64,000 nt of DNA, taken from contig NC_059368.1 of the NCBI RefSeq assembly GCF_019703515.2, positions 34,808,735 through 34,872,734 on the forward strand, given 5' to 3'. The notes under the pieces were generated by a model. That model saw only the letters and a program-made list of their open reading frames with translations. It made no database searches and was not told the origin of the DNA. The position numbers were made by a program, and so were the translations under genes. Below, piece by piece: positions 12,664 through 22,616 of this stretch (its first letter is position 1; the number at the start of each line of letters is the position of its first letter). Source of the stretch: Myxocyprinus asiaticus (lineage: Eukaryota; Chordata; Actinopteri; Cypriniformes; Catostomidae).

Positions 12664-13888
12664 TTGTGTGTTATTCCTGGTTGCGGTCATTATCTCTCAC
12701 CTTCTGATGGTCATGATCGCTGTCTTTCGTTTCTGGGCGCTGCCCACACAGAGATAGTGTTCGTGGATGGGTCATGTACTCATTGTGAGAACATGTCCAT
12801 GGCAAAGGTGCGGTCATGGCTTGCCTTCGTAAGAAAGCAAGGCACCCCAGCGGCTCCCCGCCCCGGTCCTTCTTCCTACGGGTATGAGGCCAGTGCGGCT
12901 AGCACTGGGGGCGATTTGGGGACACCAATGGGACCACCACGGACCTTCCATTCCCCAGCACGCTCGTCTGCCCCGATCGGGCTTCCGGATGAGTCCGCCG
13001 GCTCGTCTCACAGCGAGTTCGACCTCTTGTTCGGAGCCCACGAAGGTGATGAGCTCTCGAGCGCAGCATCGGAGAGCGGGCTCATCCAGTCGGACGCAGA
13101 AGCCTCAGCTGGGCTCCCCCCTCGGGTACGTTCACCCAGTCACAGGCTGACAGACATGCTTTCCCGAGCAGCCGCGAGTGTCAGGCTAGAGTGGATCCCT
13201 CCGCTCTTCCCTGAACCCTCGCGGCTCGATGATTGGTTCCTGGGCTCGCGGCGCCGCTCACAGCCACGCCCCACCCCAGTTCCTTTCTTCCCAGAAGTGC
13301 ACAAGGAGCTGACAAGGTCGTGGGAGGCACCTTTTACTCTTGATAGTGGGGCAGCCAAGGACTATTCGGCGAACCCCTGGTGGATAAGGCGCTCACGGTG
13401 CACCTATGCCCGCAGAGTGCTGCCACCTGACGTGGGCACCCAAAGCTCCCTTCCAAGGCCTGTAGGTTTATGATGTCCCTGACGGCCAAAGCCGCCTCCA
13501 CCGTGCACACCATGGCTCTCCTGCAAGTTCACCAAGCCAAGGAGCTAAAGGAACTGCATGAGGGTAGTTCCGCACTGGGATTGATGCAGGAGCTGCGCTC
13601 GGTGACCGACCTCGCTCTCCGGGCGACGAAGGTCATGGCACGGTCTCTCGGGCGGGCGATGTCCACCTTGGTGGTCCAGGAGCGCCACCTTTGGCTCAAT
13701 CTGGTCAAGATGGGAGAGGCCGACAAGGCGTTTCCTTGGCGCCCCCATTTCCCAGGTTGGCCTGTTCGGCGACACCATCGAGGACTTTGCCCAGCAGTTC
13801 TCGGTGGTGAAGCAGCAGACGGAGGCAATCCAGCACATCCTGCCCCGGCTCAAGATCCCGCACCCCAAGGCCGTCCCCCTGCGGTGAC
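12664..13888 (+). pseudogene. DIRS gag-like protein, frameshifted
   Basis: The first segment is open from 12664 to 13473 (269 codons). It has a Cys/His-rich start (GCGHYLSPSDGHDRC, then CTHCENM), an acidic/Ser-rich centre and the block FFPEVHKELTRSW, which recurs in the second DIRS at about 32710-32750. The frame then shifts: the next frame opens with an ATGA overlap at 13470 and continues with gag-like helices (AKAASTVHTMALLQVHQAKE, ELRSVTDLALRATKV). A second shift near 13730 moves the ending (GDTIEDFAQQFSVV) into another frame that stops at about 13884. The upstream open frame may begin at a GTG, so the true start is uncertain. The protein is expected to form the particle that packages the element RNA. 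It is broken in at least two places. Confidence 0.8.
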
Positions 13889-14095
13889 TGCACCAGCTCC
13901 GCCGCAGCCCGCCCCTGCGGCCCGGCCCCGGCGTGGAGCCCACCGCAGGAAGCAGACGCCACCCATCTCACGGCCGGCTGCCAAGAACCCGAGAAAGGCC
14001 CCTGAGACGGCCGACCCAGGGATGACGAAACCCGCTGCTCTGGATCTGGTAAGCAGACCACTCCATCCCCCAGTGGAGGGCCAGGAGGAGAATCT

Positions 14096-15572
14096 TTTGT
14101 TACCTTTTAATATAATTTCGCCGCATGCCGAAGTGGCTGTGGTACCCAAGAGTTCGGCAAAAGAGTTTGGGGCTCTAGCGGCGGTCTCCCCGCCCCTGCG
14201 TGCCCAGCTGTGGCTCAAATCTGCCCCCGATGTGACGGTCTCAACGGGTCACGAGGACAGGCCTCTTCCTCCCCCGTCCCAGGCTGTTCCGGGGGTGGTC
14301 ACAAGGAGCCAGGTAAGTGCTTCGATGTCCCTGAACTCAGCACGGCCACGACACGACGTGGCACCTCAGGCTCCGCCCCACCACGAGTCCCCACCCGCCT
14401 GTACGTCCGACGAGATTGTCCCCTTGGTCCCCCTCGCCCGGAGCTTGGATGCGTGGCTTGCACTTTCCAACCCATCGCGATGGCTGGTCCGGATCATCCG
14501 ACACGGCTACGCGATTCAGTTTGCCAGGGGACCGCCCAGGTTCAGCGGCGTCCTCTTCACCTCGGTGAAGGGCGAGAACGCCGCTACCTTGCGCGTGGAA
14601 ATCGCTACCCTCCTACGGAAGGGTGCGATAGAGCCTGTCCCTCTGGCCGAGATGAAGAAGCGGTTCTCCAGCCCCTATTTCATTGTACCAAAGAAAGGCG
14701 GTGGGTTGCAGCCAATCTTGGACCTGCGAGTACTGAACCGGGCTTTGCACAGACTCCTGTTCAAGATGCTGATGCAAAAACGCATTCTAGCGAGCATCCG
14801 GCATCAAGATTGGTTCGCAGCGGTAGACCTGAAGGACGCGTACTTCCACGTCTGAGATTCTACCTCGACACAGACCCTTCCTGCGGCTTGCATTCAAGGG
14901 TCAGGCATATCAGTACAAGGTCCTCCCTTTTGGCCTGTCCTTGTCCCCTCGTGTCTTCATGAAGATCGCGGAGGCAGCCCTTGTCCCATTAAGGGAAGTG
15001 GGCATTCACATCCTCAACTATCTCAATGATTGGCTAATCCGCTCAGGTTGATGCATATGAGACCACTTTAGCACTGGCTCCAGACTCGAGTCCCGAGATG
15101 GGCATGGCGTCGCAGGACACATCGCGTGGCCATCATGCCGGTCTGTCACTGCCTCTTCAGCCCTTGGATCGACCTCACATTTCTATGGGCAGGCGTTCCC
15201 CTAGAGCAGGTCTCCAGGCATGTCGTGGTTACGACAGACGCCTCCAAAACGGGCTGGGGCGCTGTATGCAATGGTCACGCAGCCGCTGGCTCCTGGATGG
15301 GCCCGCGGCTGCGTTAGCACATCAACTGCCTTGAGTTGTTGGCAGTTCTGCTCGCCCTGCAGAGGTTTCAGCTGTTGATCCAGGGCAAGCATGTGTTAGT
15401 TCGGACAGACAACACGGCAACGATGGCATACATCAACCGTCAAGGTGGTTTACACTCCCGTTGTATGTCACAACTTGCCCGCCGTCTCCTCCTCTGGAGT
15501 CAGCACCTCAAGTCGCTGCGAGCCACTCACATCCCGGGCGACCTCAACAGTGCAGTGGACGCGCTGTCATGA
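14096..15572 (+). pseudogene. DIRS reverse transcriptase-RNase H, broken
   Basis: RT motifs in order: SSPYFIVPKKGGG and QPILDLRVLN (about 14670-14740), AVDLKDAYFHV (14819-14853), KVLPFGLSLSPRVF after a frameshift near 14855, then the catalytic box at 15019-15033, which reads YLNDW instead of YLDDW, so one metal-binding Asp is Asn. Soon after this the frame stops (about 15050) and the RT connection appears deleted. RNase H follows with VVTTDASKTGWGAV near 15228-15270, an in-frame TAG at 15315-15317, then LELLAVLLAL, VRTDNTATMAYINRQGG and HIPGDLNSAVDALS, ending at 15572. These enzymes would copy the element RNA into DNA in the cytoplasm or particle. The 461-codon frame at 13470-14855 is a chance fusion of out-of-phase gag and the RT start. 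Confidence 0.85.
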
Positions 15573-16608
15573 CAGGTTACCCTCAGGGGAGAGTGGAGAC
15601 TCCACCCTCAGGGGATCCAGCTGATTTGGAGTCGATTCAGGCAGGCACAGGTAGACTGCTCGTTGCCAAAGAATCCTCCCACTGCCCGCTCTGGTACGCC
15701 CTGACCGAGGCACCTCTCGGTATAGATGCGCTGGCACACAGCTGGCCCCCTGGAATACACAAATATGCATTTCCCCCAGTGAGCCTACTTGCACAAACCC
15801 TGTGCAAGATCAGGGAGGACGAGGAGCAGGTGGCCCACCCAGATGTGGTTCTCGGACCTCACGCTCCTCGCGACAGCCCCCCCGGTGAATTCCCCTGCGG
15901 AAGGACCTTCTTTCTCAGGGGCGGGGCACCACCAGGCACCCACGACCAGACCTCTGGAATCTCCATGTCTGGCCCCTGGATGGGACGTGGAAGACTTAAT
16001 TGGCATACCACCCATGGTGGTAGACATGATCACTCAGGCTAGGGCCCCCTCTACGAGGCACCTGTATGCCTTGAAGTGCCATCTGTTTGCTAAGTGGTGT
16101 TCTTCCCGACGCGAAGACCCCCAGAGATGCGCAGTCAGATCGGTGCTTTCCTTCCTGCAGGAGAGGTTGGAAGGGCAGCTGTCCCCCTCCACCTTGAAGA
16201 TGTATGTAGCCGCTATAGCAGCACACCACGACACAGTGGACGGTAAGTCCTTAGGGAAGCACAACCTGATCATCAGGTTCCTGAGAGGTGCCAGGAGGTT
16301 GAATCCCTTCAGACCGCACCTCATTCCCTTATGGGACCTCTCTGTAGTTCTTCAGGGTCTACAGGGAGCCCCCTTTGAGCCCCTGCAGTCAGCTGAGCTT
16401 AAGGCACTCTCTTTGAAGACTGCCCTCCTGACTGCTCTCACTTCCATCAAGAAGGTAGGAGATCTGCAAGCGTTCTCTGTCAGCGAATCATGCCTGGAGT
16501 TCTGCCCAGTAGTGTTCACAAACTGTGTTCCCTGGATGACTTCCTCCGAGCCCTGTGGCAGACAAGTTTGCAGAGAAACTCGCTGCCGGCTCAGTACATG
16601 TGCTAACT
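15573..16608 (+). pseudogene. DIRS tyrosine recombinase, C-terminally truncated
   Basis: A linker (ALTEAPLG, HSWPPGIHKYAFPPVSLLAQ across frames) leads into the recombinase, readable from about 15990: STRHLYALKCHLFAKWC, SPSTLKMYVAAIAAHH and KHNLIIRFLRGARRLNPFRP form the SAM-like N-terminal DNA-binding domain, and LLTALTSIKKVGDLQAFSV begins the catalytic domain. At 16452-16454 a Lys codon stands where the family has the first catalytic Arg (usually K-R-V-G-D). After about 16505 the similarity ends, so the HxxR pair and the Tyr nucleophile are missing. The normal enzyme would insert the circular DNA copy into the genome. The second DIRS (35.5 kb) still has this missing C-terminal part, which supports a deletion here. 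Confidence 0.8.
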
Positions 16609-16619
16609 AAGCCCTGTAC

Positions 16620-17183
16620 TGGGGTAGGTGCTCCGCATGTGTTGGTTTCCCATAGGTAACCCCATGCGATGTATATCTTCCGCTAATTCATTTCCCTGTG
16701 GGTAAGCTGTGTCTTCCTTGGGCAGAGACCCCTCTGCCCCAGTCACCATGTTTGTAGAAACTCCTCCCCCGTAGGGTAGAAGACCTACCATGGGACTTCT
16801 CCACATGACATACTTCTGACAAAGCTCGGCAAGACCATGTGACGTATTTCCACTCAAAATACCCCCCCCCCCGACGTAGACATGGTGGCCCCAGCCGGTT
16901 AACAAATTTCATGTCCCTCCTGCCACAATGCTGGACTACCCGCTGAAATGGCCGGGACCTTGTCTTGGCTCCTCAGCACAAAACCTGAATGAGTTGTTGC
17001 ATACCAGCTCCTTTTATACCCGTATGTTCGGGGGAGTGGTATGCAAATACCACTCACCAATTTCAATTGGCCTTTTTTCAAAGACCAGAGGTGTTTCAGG
17101 CTCCCAAGAGTGACCCCTAGTGTCACTACATCGACATAACGTCTCATTCCCTCCATCAGGGAACGGAGGTTACGCAAGTAACC
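16620..17183 (+). repeat. DIRS 3' region and right inverted terminal repeat
   Basis: Noncoding tail of the DIRS with a C-run at about 16860-16873, then the right inverted terminal repeat (about 16985-17164) complementary to the left end. It ends with GGGAACGGAGGTTACGCAAG, an extension not present at the left edge. Such an extension fits the internal complementary region scheme of DIRS replication, but I could not trace the matching internal copy. Confidence 0.7.
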
Positions 17184-17189
17184 AGGATG

Positions 17190-17430
17190 CTATCAAGTGT
17201 CCAGCATAAACAGGGAATCTTATGATAATGTTTTAAAAGCAACCCATAAAGTTGGTTGAGAGAATGGTCACAGTGTATGGGAAGTGGCTTTCCAGTTCCC
17301 ATACTTCCATTTATGTTATTTTATAGTTTTTTGATGACTTTACTATTATACTAAAATGTATAAAATAATGATATTAAAGAATGAGTAAGTGTTTCCAAAC
17401 TTTTAACTAGCAGTTTCATAAACACCTGTA
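17190..17430. mobile_element. remnant of Tc1-type MITE
   Basis: Shares AAAGCAACCCA, AGTTGGTTGAGAGAATG, TTCCATTTATGTTATT and AAGAATGAGTAAGTGTTTCC with the right half of the MITE at 10883-11391. The left half is absent next to the DIRS right end. Confidence 0.6.
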
Positions 17431-18559
17431 ACTAGTAACTTTAAGTCAGGGATTGTGTATGCAATATTTTAAGTTTAATTGAAAGGAGATGAGTTGCCTG
17501 CACTGCAGATGACTTTGGTCATTGACTTGCATTGCAATGACTTTTGGTGGAAGATATTCCACCCTTCTGATCATGAGCTAAATTGAATCATCCTTTTATG
17601 ATTCATCCATCAAGGTGCTTCATCATTCAAAACTTTCATTTAAAGTTTGAATGCATATCTGCAGCAGTAAATCACTCTCGCAATCAGTCACTGGTTGTGA
17701 TGGATTATCGCTCTTAATCAAATCTTAAACTGCCAGAAGTTGAACAGGTGCCATTTGGAATTGAACTAGATGGAGACTGGCAGCCAAAAGCACTGCAGAA
17801 TATATATTACCTCTTTGAGTGCATGTAAAACCAGGACACACAGAAATAAAAAATCTGGCAATGTCTTTTCCTTGCGCTTTGGCTCCTGAGATTTATAAGG
17901 TCAATTTTTTTCTCAAACCCTGCAGGTGAGCTAGCACTATTCTCTTTCCCTTTCTTTTGATTTTTTGGTGCCCTTAAGGCCAATGTGCCAGGAGACCCCT
18001 GACTTCACCTTAACCAATAATGAACCATTCATAAAGAAGTTGCTAGAGGAAGTTTTCTAAGACTTGAAACAAGTACAAAGGGCTGTGATTGTGAACAGAA
18101 AAGAGGATTTTGCCTCAGAATTGTGAGATTTGAATGGAGAGAAGGTGAAAAATAGCTTTGAGCTGTGCTGTACAGGGAGCGCTTTGTCTTCAGCACAGAG
18201 ATAACACACGTCTGGATGGTGGAGAGAAATGAGGCTTCATCATACTGCCAACAATCCATTCTCAGTAATAAAGCTCAGTCAGTAGAGAGGTGTATATGGG
18301 TTGGTTGTCATATCCAAAATTCCTCAAAAACGGAGGAAATTGCAGGAAATTGAAATGGTTATGCTATCCAGTTATAGATAACAAATATTCTTCTCCTCCT
18401 ACAAAAACTGTGTGATTGATGTTCTATAACTAACCATACCGGATGAAAATGTTCATGGTAGAGGAAACTTAATAGAGATTCATAATATCAGAGCAGGAGT
18501 ATTGGGAAGTAACTAACTAAATCAATTCCCTGCACATTTTAAGTCTCCTTTTTTATAGC
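17431..18559. other. no gene seen
   Basis: AT-rich, unique-looking DNA. The two overlapping frames at 18029 (-) and 18165 (+) have no domain content. Confidence 0.5.
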
Positions 18560-19400
18560 GAAATATTTAGTTATTTTGGCTTGACAAAGCCAACATACTG
18601 TTATTCTACAGATTTTAGGGTGTTATAAAATGCCTAAACCAAGTCCTCCTAGAGCTGTCAAGCTACATCACCAAACTTGGCACAAACCTACAGACTGTTC
18701 TGACTCGGGTTGCTATGACTTTTCTAACTGATTGGAATTACGGTTTTTGCACAGCGGATGATCAAATCACCAATAGACTTACATTGACTGAATGTCCAAA
18801 TGAGTTTATCCATCTGTAACTATTAGTCGCACTCTATCCATCCAACACTCCATCAGTCATACTCTTTTTTTTTTAACTGACATTCCAACCCAATCTCATG
18901 AGAAGTTATACGAATTCGTATGAGATGGCTAATTCGTATGAAATCGTACGAGTTTGTTCTTATGAATTAGTACGATTTGTAGACGTGCAAATATGTAATG
19001 CAGAAGTGAAATTTCTGCATTTCAGACATTGTGTACATGCTTCTTAATGTTATGCCCTTACCCAAACCCCATATCTAGAGTCCCAAAACATGATTTGATA
19101 TGGAAAGAGTATGTCGGAAGAAAGCCGTGTTTTTGAAGGAGACGAGGGAGACTCACCTGTTTGGCTGTAGTAAAACCCAACTTAACGATTTCACACGATT
19201 TAGCCAACTCATATGAATCCGTACGATTTCTCCGTGAGAGTTTGTTTGACATTCCCTAGCACGCTAGCAACCAGATGGAACACCCTAGCAACCGTAAAGC
19301 AATACTCATATCACAGTCTGTTTGACTATCTATCTGATGGTCTGTCCGAATGTCTATCTAGCTTGCTAGCTGGCTATAACCATCAGACCTCAAACTTTTA
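18560..19400 (+). repeat. dispersed fish repeat, interrupted by a MITE
   Basis: TTGGCTTGACAAAGCCAACA begins a repeat also seen at about 46550 (TTGGTTTGACAAAGCCAACC). After the nested MITE it resumes with CCTAGCACGCTAGCAACC and ACACCCTAGCAACC, typical of a widespread fish repeat. Noncoding. Confidence 0.5.
18887..19246. mobile_element. MITE with 9-bp target duplication, 360 bp
   Basis: Left end AACCCAATCTCATGAGAAG; right end is the complement of AACAAACTCTCACGGAGAA. The subterminal TACGAATTCGTA-like palindromes continue the match. TGACATTCC occurs at 18878-18886 and 19247-19255. A 9-base duplication fits Mutator-type elements, but the superfamily is not certain. Related pieces lie at 22556-22616 and about 36250-36345. 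Confidence 0.8.
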
Positions 19401-20024
19401 AAGCAATTTTTAGACAAGGCAAGACAACATTAAAGTTTACTTATCTAGTCAAATGCTGCTGTTTATCAATATGTTTTTGACTTGGTTATATAAATTAGAG
19501 TGAACTTTTTTTATTATTTTTATTTTTTATTTAGTGTAGTTTATCTCTTTAAATTTTATGCATTCACCCTAATGGAGATTCAGATAAATACAGCTCCGAT
19601 TCCAGTGTTTCCCCTAGGATTTTTTCCAGCAACAGTGCTGCTGTGCGCGCGTCCACTAGCCTGCAAGGCCGGACCCATATTTACGCACGTCGGTGGAATA
19701 ATAGCTTAAAATGACCGTAGAATCATTATAGATGGGTTATTCATGTTTGCCTTGTCATGAGTGTGTTTATTATTTACTGGGAGCTTTTGACACTTGAAGC
19801 ACTCAGAAAATCACTACCACTATTTTTATTAAACATAAACACCAATAGAAAATATAAACCTATCTAACAGAACATACATGTCACCACAGGTGTCCTTAAT
19901 AAAAAAAAAAAAAAAATAGTGACATTATTATATATTTTATATTATTTTGCGCTGAAATGCACATTAGATAGTATAGCATTGATTTCGACTTGATGCAACA
20001 GTAACATCTGTAAAAAAGTTTTTA

Positions 20025-20076
<52 letters not shown>

Positions 20077-20823
20077 TACAGGCCTATCTAATTTATATAG
20101 GGCTAAATTGAAATCTGCGTGCGATCCTACTGATTAAGTACAGTCATCTCTTTGAATTTCTGAAGGCAAACAAAGCCAACTACTTTTTCCTACTATCAAA
20201 GAGCAGATTCTAGAACAGATTTTACACTGAATAGAAACTAATAACTTGGTCCATAATAATTATGAAAAGTATAGTTCCTCCATTAGTGTCCATAGTTTTA
20301 AGTGATATTTGTAACTAGATCGCAGGCAGTCACTGGTAAAACCAAGCATAGCTCTTTGCTATGATAGTAAGTAACTTCAGTAAAACTATGGCATTTTTGT
20401 TATAAAATGACAGAAACTATACATTTAGAAGCTATAAAAACAAAACAGAAACTTTTTGAAACTGACATAATTGTAACAGAAATTAATTATTTAATAGGAC
20501 TATATAAATATTATACAAATATTTAGTATGATATAACACATTGCACATCTGCCAAAATACCATTGTTAACACAGTAAGTGTTACTATAGTAAATCCAAGG
20601 TACAGTTTTTTTAGGATGGTGATGGTAGTGTGGAATGTACAGCCTTATAATTTATGTTTTCTGGTCAGTGTTGTTTATAATGGTGTGCTTTTGGCAAACT
20701 CTGTAGTCACACTGGTGTGACCTCTTAAAAAAAACGTATTGCAAGATGTGCCCATTTAGTCTGGAGCCCTGTATTTCTACTACCTTTGCCAAAGAAGTTA
20801 TCAGAGTAAAAGTCAGAGGTATC
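19401..20823. other. no gene seen; (TA)n at 20027-20073
   Basis: AT-rich noncoding DNA with an A-run near 19900 and a TA microsatellite of about 23 units. No coding signal. Confidence 0.5.
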
Positions 20824-21272
20824 ATGGGGGCCTGGGTAGCTCAGTGAGTATTGACTCTGACTACCAACCCTGGAGTCGTGAGTTTGAATCCAGGGTGTGC
20901 TGAGTGACTCCAGCCAGGTCTACTAAGCAACCAAATTGGCCCGGTTGCTAGGGAGGGTAGAGTCACATGGGGTAACCTCCTCGTGGTCACGATAAGTGGT
21001 TCTAGCTCTCAGTGGGGCGCATGGTAAGTTGTGCATGGATCACGGAGAGCAGCATGAGCCTCCACATGCTGGGAGTCTCCGCGGTGTCATGCACAACGAG
21101 CCACGTGATAAGATGTGCGGATTGACTGTCTCAGAAGCATAGGCAACTGAGACTTGTCCTCCACCTCCCAGATTCAGGTGAGTAACCACGCCACCATGAG
21201 GACCTAATAAGTAGTGGGAATTGGGCATTCCAAATTGGGGAGAAAAGGGGATAAAAAAAAGAAAAAAAAAGA
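20824..21272 (+). mobile_element. tRNA-derived SINE, full length
   Basis: The 5' head is tRNA-like: GGGTAGCTCAGTGAG (A box, about 20834-20848) and AGTTTGAATCC (B box, 20881-20891), the internal RNA polymerase III promoter. A long tRNA-unrelated body follows (AACCAAATTGGCCCGGTTGC), ending in an A-rich tail. AGAGGTATC lies at 20815-20823 and again at 21273-21281, a perfect 9-base target duplication made by LINE machinery. It resembles tRNA-derived SINEs reported from cyprinids. A second, 5'-truncated copy lies at 58392. Confidence 0.88.
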
Positions 21273-21281
21273 AGAGGTATC

Positions 21282-22555
21282 GTGTGTACACACTCGCGAA
21301 CAGCCTTTGATGGGCCACTATACGATGATGTCACTGTGAATATGTGCATGTATATGGTGGGGTCCCTATCGCTTCATACAGGTGTCCCATTTGACTGACT
21401 GCGTTATGGATATTAATGAACCATGTGAAATGTCAGTAGATAATAGCAGCGCTCATAATTCAGCATATAGGATATAATAATGCATATAGGGGAAACACTG
21501 GATTTACTTAAATTATATCATCAAATAGTTAAATATTTAAAAAGATATTGTCCAATGCACCTAACATGATTAAATGTAGATAGCTACTTATAGAGTAGCT
21601 TGTTGTCTACTAGCTTGTAGCTAACTAATTTTTCAAAAGGGTAGCTTGACTGTAGTTTACCTTCTGAGAATTATGTGTAGCTTGTAGCTTGGAAAACTAC
21701 AGTTCCTAAATAGTTTACCAACAGAGGAGGGTTTTGTGATATGAGTGTGTTTGTGCTGTGCAAGTAGGTAGATTGCATGCAAAATCGATCTATAAATAAA
21801 CTGTGTAAATATGTAAGCATGTGTATGTGTTCATTATCTCTTTGTGCTCACATTTTGCTTTGATAGTCTATAGTCCCTTTTTTGTAGCGAGAGCCTTTGG
21901 GCTCTTAGCAGTTATCCATTGAATTCTTCATTTTTTAGCTCAAAACATAGGCAGTAGAAAGCATGGAAATCATTAAGAGTTAATGCAGCTCTCTAAATGT
22001 TATTAGGCTCCAGGCAACTCATTTCAGCCACTGTCCCTGCAATGAAAAGATCCTGAATTCATGTGACAGTTGCATTTTATGACAGCCTTCTTCTCTACGA
22101 ATTAGAGATTGGTGTTCATACCGTATCTTTCCCAGCACATTTCGGTCAGATTTTTTCAAGATGTAAAATCCATCGGCGACTGTCATTAAAAGATGAAATA
22201 GGTTAGAGAAGAAAGAGGTTATAATAATATTTTGAACTTTTGAATGTGAATGATTTCATAGAGGAAAAATACAATAATTGGAATGATTCATGTGACAGTA
22301 AAGTGCTCTGTTTGATTTAGAATTTGTATTAACCAGTGCTTATAAGTATTACAGAATGTGAATATGAACATTTAGCTCTTAATCACGTTGATATGTTCAG
22401 TGGTCATATAGCAAAGAAACATTTTATTGGAGGTTTCTCTCCCAAAGCTCATGAGACTTAATGAAGTTGAATGTTTCATTTAAGTTTCCAGTTGACTTCA
22501 GATGCTAAAATGCATTAGGAGAAATAAAAAATAGACATAAATAAGATTTTTTTTT
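21282..22555. other. no gene seen
   Basis: AT-rich noncoding DNA. Around 21580-21720 AGCTTG/TAGCTT words recur (also at 23560), the look of an old low-complexity repeat. Confidence 0.45.
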
Positions 22556-22616
22556 TCAAACTCGTACGATTTCATACGAATTAGCCATCTCGTACAAATT
22601 CGTATAACTTCTCAAG
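22556..22616 (-). mobile_element. end fragment of the 18.9 kb MITE family
   Basis: The complement of this block matches the left 60 bases of the MITE at 18887 (ATCTCATGAGAAGTTATACG and on through the GAAATCGTACGAG motif). The rest of the element is absent. Confidence 0.7.

Larger units (their letters stand above)
12231..17183 (+). mobile_element. DIRS-type tyrosine-recombinase retrotransposon, near full length, inactive
   Basis: About 4.95 kb in the DIRS order: gag-like frame, reverse transcriptase, RNase H, tyrosine recombinase. The ends are inverted repeats: about 12231-12430 on the left is complementary to about 16985-17164 on the right, sharing the GTTCCC edge, the GTGACACTAGGGGTCACTC block and the TATAAAAGG region. 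DIRS elements use circular intermediates and a recombinase instead of an integrase, and make no target duplication; none is seen here. The element is GC-rich against an AT-rich background. Frameshifts, nonsense codons, an RT/RNase H deletion and a truncated recombinase show it is dead. Confidence 0.9.

Noticed and set aside
13529..14218. Several minus-strand open frames of about 100-130 codons
   Set aside because: Shadows of the GC-rich DIRS gag/RT on the plus strand; no domain content.
20824..20900. A functional tRNA gene at the SINE head
   Set aside because: A and B boxes are present but the body after the B box is SINE, and the tRNA arms do not pair; it is a tRNA-derived head.
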